Part shown: piece by piece, positions 1 to 8,392 of the stretch | Layout: each line of letters opens with the position of its first letter | Position numbering within the stretch: position 1 is the first letter of the stretch | From: Dimargaris cristalligena | Lineage: Eukaryota > Kickxellomycota > Dimargaritomycetes > Dimargaritales > Dimargaritaceae | NCBI GenBank assembly: GCA_027576995.1 | Contig: JANBQC010000426.1 | Coordinates: forward strand, 1 to 24,746 | Length of the DNA: 24,746 nucleotides | Direction of reading: 5' to 3' | The notes under the pieces: model-generated | What the model was told of the DNA's origin: nothing | Database searches by the model: none | The model's input: only the letters and a program-made list of their open reading frames with translations | Made by a program: the position numbers and the translations under genes

Positions 1-784
1 CCGTGGACTTGTCCAATTGGCGTAATAAGTATTGCCAATAAATAACAAAACGTCGACGGCATCTATCAACGATAATGAGAAACAAATGGCTAAGGCAAGG
101 TGGGCTGGAATTAGGCCATTCCCGGTGTACAGCAAAAAGTAAACTACTCAAATGTGGCTGAGGCTGGTTAGGGGGTGTGTGACCCAGCCAGGGGGGCGGG
201 AAGGTGTTTGCAGCCTAGAATCCGACCATCCCTCCCTCACCCCTTTCATAGATAGGCAGCAACGTAGTGAGAGGGTTCGAGGTTTATAGTTATTACCAAT
301 GACCTCAACTATTACTATAATTGCTAATTTACTTACTCAAATAGGAGCAAATACCTTAGGTTATCTCCAAGCCATTGGACTGAGGTACGGTTATTTGGGA
401 ATACGAACGACTTGTTATAATGAGTGCACCCCGCTAGGGCTGTGACTGCACACACACGTGGTGGGATCCAGTGGACCGCCGTCGGCCATTTCTCTAGCCT
501 TATAAGGAGCAAACCGCGAGCGAATTAAAGAATGCCAGTAAGACCAGCTTAGGGACTGGCTGGGGCGGCGAGGCTTTCTACTTCTAATGCATACGCATAC
601 AAATACAAGCCCTGGAATGAGAGGAGTTGCCCGTTCCTAATATGCATTGTCCCTGGCTATAGTAATAGGCCTTCTGACGTCTCACCCATTACTCTTTGAA
701 CTCCGCTTTATCCCTTTACCGCCCTACTAGCTCTATACTACGCAAGCTAACTGACTCTTCTCATTCTTCCCGCGCTGTCCTACA
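1..784. other. 5' flanking region of the CLN3 gene, no gene seen
   Basis: No open frame or splice-linked exon set could be recognised on either strand. A CTTATAAGG element near 500 lies about 280 bases upstream of the CLN3-like start codon, and pyrimidine-rich DNA fills 670-780. These may be promoter parts, but this is inference only. Confidence 0.4.
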
Positions 785-2785
785 ATGGCCACCCCGCGTT
801 CCAGCGGGCCCATTGCCAAAACCTGGCCCATTCTCGTGGCCTTCTTTTTCAGCGGCCTCATCAACAACTTCGTCTACGTTGTATTCCTGTCCGCAGCAGT
901 GGACATTCTAGAGTCCAATGCCTCCTTGTCCAAAGGGGTGGTCCTCCTGGCCGATATTCTCCCCTCCCTGGTGGTGAAACTGGTGGCGCCCTATTTTATC
1001 CACCATATCCGCTACGGCACCCGTGTGGTCGTGTGTTCCGTTGCGTCATTTAGCGCCCTCCATTTAGTGGCCTCGTTCCAGGCCCTTCCCCTCCGGCTCC
1101 TGGGGGTAGTGTTGGCGTCGGCCGCCTCAGGGTTGGGGGAACTGAGTTTCCTGATGCTCACATCCTATTTCGATCCCGTGGCAGTGTCCGCCTGGTCGTC
1201 CGGAACCGGCGGGGCCGGGGTGACGGGGTCTCTGATGTTTTTGGCCCTGACCGCCTGGTTCAATTTGTCGACGTCGACTACTTTACGCACGGTGAGTTTA
1301 CTGCCCCCGACTATGATGGTGTTTTTCTACCTTATTCTATGGTCACCTTTGCGGTCGCGGGGCGTGCCCATGGCTAGGTGGGAGGCCTGCTTGGTGTATT
1401 GGAAGACCCGTGGGTTAAATCAGCTGACGGGATGGCCCATCGTTGGTCCCATGATTCAATACCGTCCGCTACAGACGGAAGGAGGGGCAGCTACTACTAA
1501 TACTGCTGCTGCTCTTTTAGGGCAAGAGGCCGCGGAATTTACTGACCACTCTGACGATGAGTCAGTATCATCCCCCCTATACCCGCCCCCCTATGCTGAG
1601 CCTTTGGGGAATTTAGAGGCTTTTGCGGAGCCTGGCCTGGCCGAATACCGGTCGTCCATGTCCACCGATACCTACTCGGCGCCACTCGACCCCACAATTG
1701 GCGACCCCCACCGGTACTCTCACTTGCCCAAAGTACCAGTCCACGACATGACGCTCAACCAACGACTCCAAGTTGTCCGATCCCTCCTGTCCATCTACAT
1801 ACTGCCCCTTTTGGTGGTCTACTGGGCCGAGTATACCATCAACCAGGGCATCAACCCCACCATTCTCTTCCCACTTTCCACCGCCTGGCACTACCCCTTC
1901 AAGCGTCTTAAGGACCACTACGTGTACTACCAGGCCATCTACCAAATGGGGGTTTTTGTGTCCCGGTCGAGCGTCCATTGGTTCCCCATTCGACAGGTGT
2001 GGTACCCTAGTGGGGCCCAGGTGGGCATTTTGGCCGTGATGCTATCCCAGTCTTTGTTCGGGTGGATCCCCTCGGTTTGGTTGGTATTTGGCATTATTTT
2101 TGTCGAAGGACTCTTGGGAGGTAAGTCTATTCGGTAGGCCACCCACCCCATGGAAGGATCCGCAAAATTCACTATACCTTCGAATGATTCACGGATCTTC
2201 GCTCTGTCATGGATATATATATACCCATATCTATATTTATATTTGGGGGAGGTGGAATTCATCAAATCACTAATTAGGAATGATTTTTACCTACATGGAA
2301 CTACCATGCGAGGTAAATCAGAAAGTCCAAAATACGTTAACATTCCTGGATTCATAAATGTTTATTTCCGCGTGCTTTATTCACTATCTCTTCTATACTA
2401 TCCCAGGTGCTACATATGTAAATACGTTTTTCAACATAACCCATAATGTCCCGGCTAATTATCGTGAATTCGCCCTCGGTGTAGTTGGTAAGTGTAATTG
2501 TTTGATTGGTGGTTCGGGGTAGGTGGCACTGTCGGTGGACCGCTTATGTTTTTAGCTTTATCATATCTATCTTTTTAAAAAAATAACTCGTTCGCTCACT
2601 CTCTGAAAGGTCGTACTCCCTTAGCACCATACTAATACGGTATCTCATCATTACATTTGACCTTCCCTGTAGGCGTGGGCGATAGTATCGGAATTACCCT
2701 GGCTGGGCTGACTGCATTGTGGCTAGAGCCTAGTCTCTGCCGGTGGCAGCAACACCATGACAATGATCTGTGCATCCAGTTATAA
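785..2785 (+). CDS. BTN1: CLN3/battenin (Btn1-type) lysosomal/vacuolar membrane protein
   Basis: Three exons: 785-2120, 2407-2487 and 2673-2785, giving 509 residues and TAA. Both donors are GTAAGT and all phases agree. The hydrophobic multi-span protein shows the CLN3 signatures in order: GLINNFVYVVFLSAA in the first membrane segment (about residues 24-38), SSGTGGAG (138-145), AEYTINQG in the C-terminal half, VFVSRSS, then LLGGATYVNT joined exactly across intron 1 and GDSIGITLAGL in exon 3. The family sits in lysosome or vacuole membranes and is linked to pH, amino-acid and glycerophosphodiester homeostasis. A long polar loop (about 215-330) separates two hydrophobic halves and holds an acidic patch and a PPPY motif (267-270). 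The last four residues are CIQL, a CaaX prenylation box; human CLN3 also ends in a CaaX box. The family call is firm; the exact role here is inferred. Confidence 0.95.
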
Positions 2786-3221
2786 CGCTTTCCTCCTATT
2801 CGGGGTTGTAGATGGTGGTAAATGGTATTTATCAAGTAGATACACTTATTCGATAAACATATTCCTAGTATCTGAGTTCGATGTAGTTATGTGAGTGTGC
2901 TTGGCCCATACTGTGGGGCCTTATACCAAGGTATAGTCCAGTCCCATTTTATTCCTGAGCACATCCGGATCCAATGCGAATTAAGAGCCGCACTATCTAC
3001 AGCAATACCTCCTAAATCCCCCAGCCGGAGGGAGTACTAGAAGGGGGGGAGCCACTGTATAGCGGAGAAGCCATTCGCACGGACGGCATCTGCATGCATG
3101 GGCAAAATAAGGGATTGTATGATAAGTGAGTTACCATGAATCCTACCTATTGGTTTGGTGAATTTGGCTGATTCCCTGAAACCCTATTTACCCTACACCC
3201 GCGGTTTACGAGTATAATAGC

Positions 3222-3409
3222 TGGCTGGTTTGGAAAGAAAAAGCCAAAAAGGAGGGGGAAACCTAATATACATGGTCAAGTAAATAAAGATTACTCTAAA
3301 GCCGGTTCGATAACTACGCTATCATAGGGATCCGGTGCCTTTTCAGAAGGAATTGGCCCACATTCACGCCCTGCCCAACATGATGAAGAAATAGATAGTG
3401 AGATTCCGG
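3222..3409 (+). pseudogene. Possible exon or broken gene fragment, unknown product
   Basis: After an AG at about 3220, one frame reads a basic stretch (GKKKPKRRGKPNIHG) and, past a single TAG at 3325-3327, an acidic stretch (HDEEIDSEIPG). It ends at a perfect GTAAGT donor at 3410. The TAG also forms a candidate acceptor, so 3328-3409 alone could be an 82-base exon. I do not recognise the sequence and found no convincing partner exon. It may be a decayed gene or chance. Confidence 0.2.
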
Positions 3410-3720
3410 GTAAGTCCATCGTGGGGGAAATGTGAATATATCTCATCGGATCACCCGGCCTTATGGTCATTGGGCTGGGGAAAATCCCGGGATATTGTGA
3501 ACAATTTGAATTGCCCTTGGCCCCCATATTGTTTGGTGTATTCGGAAGGGTGAGGGGGGGGGGGTTATGAACGCCAGGCTGATTATCACTCCCCCCCTTT
3601 ATACGGTCCCCTGGAATGATGGTGTGCTCACACTCTGCGATCGATTCTATTATTTAGCCCCATGGTCGCTGCCAGTGTGTGGAGGTAAACCTTGAGCCGG
3701 CCTCTAAGTGACAAGTCTCC

Positions 3721-3829
3721 TCAGTCTTCGTTGGGTTTGATAATCAACTCGCCCTGCTGGATGGCGACATCGCTTGCAATTAACGATGGCGGCGACACTC
3801 TCGGTGCCTTACGGCTCGGTGTAACGCCC
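3721..3829 (-). CDS. Possible 3'-terminal exon of an unrecognised minus-strand gene
   Basis: Reading leftward from an AG at about 3830, a frame of 35 codons ends at TGA (3723-3721). Its final residues, VAIQQGELIIKPNED, have the look of a real protein terminus. A GTGAGT donor preceded by a short ATG-led frame lies further upstream on the same strand (about 4180-4211), but joining the two is speculative. No family is recognised. The evidence is composition and splice-like signals only. Confidence 0.18.
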
Positions 3830-3837
3830 TACCGGGC

Positions 3838-4224
3838 ATGTTCTACCACTTTTCTATTTTGGAAGCGAGAGCACCACCTGTCTGCCATACATACGAGGCG
3901 GTGTGCCATCAGTTTGACTGGTGGTCGTTTCCCCCCCACGGGCCCTTAGTAAGAGCGAGTGGCACATTTGTTGATCGGTCTACAAGGACCGACTTCGGTA
4001 TCGTGGGTGTGTATATAGAGCGAGGAGGAGGAGGGTATGTCTCTTTATCGCCTGGGGTATTGGCGTATTTGTGTATAGATTGGTTTAGCCAATTTAGGCA
4101 GACAAAACTCCTCTTCCCCCGCCCACTATCCAGACAGCGTAGCTATTGTCTACTGTGGGAGAAACAGTTTCGGCTACTCACGCCCTTCCCCGGGTGGTTC
4201 GGCCCCCTCATGATGGGTAGATAG
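3838..4224 (+). CDS. Hypothetical 128-codon open frame
   Basis: An ATG-led frame of 128 codons that is rich in Cys, Trp and Phe. It has no signal peptide, clear membrane segment or known motif, and it lies in a stretch with homopolymer runs. It is long enough to record but has weak coding character, and it overlaps the upstream sequence of the candidate minus-strand exon. Chance or relic DNA is at least as likely as a gene. Confidence 0.15.
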   Translation: MFYHFSILEARAPPVCHTYEAVCHQFDWWSFPPHGPLVRASGTFVDRSTRTDFGIVGVYIERGGGGYVSLSPGVLAYLCIDWFSQFRQTKLLFPRPLSRQRSYCLLWEKQFRLLTPFPGWFGPLMMGR

Positions 4225-5296
4225 ACAAGTGGGGGGTTTTTTTACTAATGCGCCGGAAGAGGTCAAAGAAACTCGTTGCATTCGACAGGTAGTTTGTCCG
4301 GGCCGGGGCTTAAAGGACCAAGCGGATTTAATGCAGCTGCTAGGAGAAGGGAATGAGGGACTCGAGCCTGCCCACTAGTTAGTAGTCTTTCTCCCTTTCC
4401 TATATACGGGCTTTCTCTCGCGTAGGTCAGCCTGCACAGGACAAACGTGCATGTATGGGCAGGCTGTAAGAAACAGTTAGTCAGATGGAAATAATATGGC
4501 TTGAAACCTCAAATAGGCCGAGGAGACAAGAGAAGAGAAAATGGCATAGACTGAAGAAATGCAGTTAAGGGGACAGAAAGGTATATCCTTTCCTATTGGC
4601 CACCGATCTCTCCGGCTGTTAGCCCTTGGGGCTTAGTGTGTGGATAAGTAAGTTGTAAGTGGAGGAGACAAAGCCAGATAAGAAGGCACTCTTCCCCCTT
4701 TCTTCCCCCACTCGCGGTGCGTGCGGTTCCTAATTTTTCGGGTTATATCTATCTATCTACCTAAATGGTCTACTAAACCCCTTTATCCTTTGTCTTCCCT
4801 TTCCTCGGTGCATACAAACTGCCCCCCCCACCTTACCTACGTTAGCCACCGCCAATGGCCTGTAATATATATATATAGACCTTCCCCTCCCACTCTTCTT
4901 ATTCGCTTTATCTTTTCCTTTCCCGGCTCCAATTTTCCCGAAATAGCCTAACGTGCGTTTCCTGTCCTCCCCTCCCCTACCCTGACTCTGGCTATATGCT
5001 ATTGCCTTTGTAACCCATCTCTGTTTATTGTATAGTCCAGCCGTGCTTTGTAACATACACCTTACTTAGTCTTTCTCTTTCCTGCGCCCGCCCCTTCCTC
5101 GGAAACCAGCCTTGGTCGTCCCGTCACCTCCTCATTCCCAACCCAACCCCTCTACGTTTTAGTGCCAACCCTTCTCCCAAGCGCCAATACGACGGACTGC
5201 TTCTACTCCCGCAATTCCTTCGGTGCTAAACTTACCCCACCACTTCTTCGGCCTTTCCCCTGTTCTCGTTGCCATTCTAAGTCTAAAGCGCCTCCC

Positions 5297-6543
5297 ATGG
5301 GTCCACGCCCTAAGCAAGCACCAACTCTGACCCAGTGTAAGTAATGGTCCACACTACCGACCAAAAGGTCCTGCTGTGTCTCATAAGCCCGATCCCCCCC
5401 CCACTCTCGTTCACCGCTGACCTTCGGGCTGCCCGGGGCTTCTATCAGCCTAGCAGTATGCACAGTCCACGTATTGGGCTGGTGGCTGTTGTTGCCCTGT
5501 GTTGTTGACCTGGAAAGGATGTTTCCGACTTTAACGAGTCTCGAGGCGTGGGGCTGACTGTGCTACCCTACTACTGTGTATTTACCCCCCCCCTTTTTTT
5601 TTGTCTTGGGCGCCTTTGGCTTGGATATTCGACTCGCTGCTATCCGCCGGTTTCTGTGAGGGGTGGGCCTTTTTGCAATTTCCCTTGTTTACACCATGTG
5701 TGAACTAGCGGGACAACTAAATGGGGGTTCATTTATCCCATCTCCCTCGTCTAATAGACGGTGGTTGATAAAGTCCTATTGCTAACTGACACTATTCTAT
5801 AACACTACCCTTATGGTTTGGTATACATGTCTGTTTTCACCCTTTTATCACGCGTGGTGTGTTCTCTTCTACTACTATGCGTGGGGGATTCCTGCCTGAA
5901 TCTAGCCGCCAATGGCGCCAAGCGAACGAGCAGTAATGATAGCTCCCACCGTTCATCTACGGCAGTTCCCAGCGGCCCCGTCAAGGTAATTAACTATTTT
6001 TTTTATTTGTCGAGGTACCATCACATGCTCATGTATATATCTACAGTGCCACCCATTTTATTCCCTTATCCCTGGAGGGGCCGATTTGATGGAGTTGAAA
6101 GGGATCATCACCCGCTCACGCTACCGTTTCGCCTTCATCCTTTCGTTCTTTTTATATATATCTATAGAAAAGACATCAGACACTTGAATGGTCGACGATG
6201 CAGTTGTACGATCCAATATACTAAAGCCCCCTTGTCACATTATTCATTAACTAATCCCGTGCTCGATGGTTCCAAATCTATCCGACTATTCGCCTTCCTT
6301 CGCTCGTGGTTCTATTCAATGCCATCTTTGTAGCTCGACTTCAACACCATGAATATCCATACCCTACGGAAGTACCGCCAGGTACATCGCCTCAACACCA
6401 AAAACCGGGCATCTAAAGAGGAACTCGTGTCAGTGGTTTCTAACCATTGTTCAAGTCGACCGGTGGACGAAATCGAGACTATTGCTTTATTTCTATACCT
6501 TGTAAGGACCCGGGACAAGACCCTCAAGCTTCCTAGCGCTTAA
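5297..6543 (+). CDS. SAP30: SAP30-like Sin3/histone deacetylase complex subunit
   Basis: Three exons: 5297-5336, 5906-5985 and 6334-6543, giving 109 residues and TAA. Intron 1 is 569 bases with a GTAAGT donor; intron 2 is 348 bases with GTAATT. Exon 3 carries the whole SAP30 Sin3-binding domain (about residues 41-107): LDFNTMNIHTLRKYRQ, then SKEELVSVVSNH, then VDEIETIALFLYLV. SAP30 bridges Sin3 to the Rpd3-type deacetylase and supports transcriptional repression in the nucleus. The first 40 residues are short, polar and Ser-rich with no zinc finger, so the protein is close to a bare Sin3-binding domain; animal SAP30 is about twice as long. The start is the first ATG in the exon-1 frame. Exon 3 is firm. 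Exons 1 and 2 rest on splice signals and matching phase. Confidence 0.88.
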
Positions 6544-6547
6544 TACC

Positions 6548-6582
6548 TCTTTCCTCTCCATACTGCAATGGTGGAGGAAAGA
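6548..6582 (+). other. Hairpin just after the SAP30 stop codon
   Basis: TCTTTCCTCTCCAT (6548-6561) faces ATGGTGGAGGAAAGA (6568-6582) across a six-base loop. This gives a stem of four plus eight to ten pairs with one small internal mismatch. It starts four bases after the TAA, so it would lie at the head of the 3' untranslated region. A role in mRNA 3' processing or stability is possible but not shown. Confidence 0.4.
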
Positions 6583-7554
6583 CCGGTCCATTATGTGGAT
6601 TGAATGGCACAATATTTGTTTCGTAGTTTTTTAAAGTTTTTATTGCGCTTGTCAATTGTATTAGTTACTTCTTGTGTGTAATCAGCATTCCCTTCTTTCG
6701 AAGGACATTGATCCTCAACCCCCCATATTGTTACGGATACATCTCCAATAAATGGGTTTGTCAGTTTTATTATTAGCCTTCCGCCTAGTTATACTGCGCG
6801 AGAGAGGTTGTCACTAAGTCATGGCTTAAAGGCTGCCTTACCTCGCAGATTTCCCCTCCCCCGAATTACTTGCACAGATGGACAGCGCGCATCGCTTGCT
6901 GTATGGAACCAATGATGAATAAGAGAAATCGTGACATGTCATTGTGTACCCAATGTCATCGCTGGGTCAGGATCGGAACCCCACCAATGGGTACGGGCTC
7001 CGATGGGATAAAATAAAGAGTTATTCGATTAAGGGGTTTAATCCCCCCCCCACCATTTGTTTCAGCCCCGCAGTCAAATCCCCCACCTCTCCTCCCCATC
7101 CCTATAATATTGAATCTTGGGTCACGTGCCTACATGGTTTTGGTTAATACTACATTGCATGGTATGGAAATATGTTATGTTAATATAATAATGAAAATAG
7201 CGGAGACTAAAATCTTGTAATGAATCCCATTTGGGTAATGGGAGTATAGGAACTGACATGCGGGTGTAACACGGCGATAGGTGGGGAATGTATTCCTTCC
7301 TCCCCATTTGTTGTGTAGGGAGTGTAAGCATGGGGCATTTGGCTAAGCGAATCTATCGCTACTCAACCCCCCAAAACCAGGACATTCCGAATTACTACAA
7401 TATTTACCCTTTTGTTACGTTCTCGGGGATTTCCATTTCTTTTCCTTTTTTATTTTTTCAACCGAGCCATATATATATATACCTGATTTCCTAGTGGAGA
7501 CCCGTCACTCGTATACTATTCCACTGCTTTCTCATTCCTTACTCTTTAGTGCTT
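6583..7554. other. Spacer between SAP30 and CTF8, no gene seen
   Basis: AT-rich DNA with scattered short frames and no recognised family. TA-rich and pyrimidine-rich DNA at about 7440-7490 (including ATATATATATA) lies 65-110 bases upstream of the CTF8 start and is a plausible core promoter. Confidence 0.4.
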
Positions 7555-8083
7555 ATGGTGAACATCCCCATTGTCGTTTCCGGCCGACTTGGCCAAGCCA
7601 GTACCGGTTCCCTACCCCCTTTATTCATCGTCGAACTCCAAGGAAGCCTTCAGTCCGAAGTGGCCTCATTAGCCGGCGAAAACGTGGGGGACTTGACGTT
7701 AGACCCCGAATTCAAACCTGTAAGTGAGCCTATTCTATTAATATTTAGAAGAGTCGTATAAATAAAGGCTTGGAGTAGGCTGTGTAAACTTGCGTACCAT
7801 ATAGCTCAACCAGGCTATTCTCTATCCATATACAACTTGTATACAATGGTGTTATGGGCATGGGGCGTGCATGCAAATTTGTATATAGGGAAGCATAGCC
7901 CGTCTCACCGTCGGGCAGCACCGGCTCCAGGGGAAAATCGAGAAACTAGCCAAACCGCTCGCGTACGTTGAAGCGAATCCATCATCCAACGATGGTTCCA
8001 ACACAACATATACCATCAACCAAATCATATACTACAAAGTCATATTTAAAGAACGACCCCACTTAATTGTCGGTAGCTCCTAA
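7555..8083 (+). CDS. CTF8: CTF8-like subunit of the Ctf18-RFC clamp loader
   Basis: Two exons, 7555-7719 and 7889-8083, give 119 residues and TAA; the 169-base intron has a GTAAGT donor and a TATAG acceptor in phase 0. Ctf8 is a small protein that, with Dcc1 and Ctf18, forms an alternative RFC clamp loader acting on PCNA at replication forks and in sister chromatid cohesion. Family marks are FIVELQGSLQ (24-33), then GSIARLTVGQHRLQGKIEKL (56-75, the strand that binds as 'G..LxGK'), and the terminal YYKVIFKERP (103-112). The length matches the yeast protein (about 130). I chose ATG 7555; an in-frame GTG two codons upstream is unlikely in a nuclear gene. It converges on the ketoacyl synthase gene, whose stop lies 309 bases away. 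Confidence 0.92.
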
Positions 8084-8392
8084 TGTATGTACCATTTTAT
8101 TGACTCTAACCCCAAACGCAAATCAACAGGCGGATTTCTTATAAGCAAAGCGTAGTTATTTATTGTACCATAAACGCAAAAAAAAAACAAAAAAAAACAT
8201 GCAATAGTCAAAAGGGAGTTCACTACAGGTTATATAGCCGTATATATTCTAAGGTTGGGTAAGTCTCGAGATTAGGGTCAATAGACTCCGGGTACAGCGG
8301 GGGTCGGCTATTAGAATGTGATTCTTTCGGTACAAAGTAGGACTTGTATGGAGGTTGTTTATAAGCAGTAGGTCTTACCACAACTCTCTGAT
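8084..8392. other. Convergent intergenic region, CTF8 / ketoacyl synthase 3' ends
   Basis: 309 bases hold the 3' ends of two convergent genes. An A9-C-A9-C-like tract lies at about 8178-8200. No canonical AATAAA could be assigned with confidence, and no third gene is seen. Confidence 0.45.

Larger units (their letters stand above)
2786..5296. other. 2.5 kb spacer with coding-like fragments but no recognised gene
   Basis: Between CLN3 and SAP30 there is no gene I can name. Coding-like pieces are listed separately: a plus-strand open stretch with one stop (3222-3409), a possible minus-strand terminal exon (3721-3829), and a 128-codon plus-strand frame (3838-4224). An 11-base G run lies at 3554-3564. 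CT-rich DNA from about 4690 to 5290 resembles a promoter or leader for the SAP30 gene. A loose inverted repeat, CAGCCTGC (4429) with GCAGGCTG (4459), may form a weak hairpin. Confidence 0.4.

Noticed and set aside
1613..1978. 121-codon antisense frame over CLN3
   Set aside because: It is a shadow of a GC-rich coding exon; the sense frame has clear family motifs.
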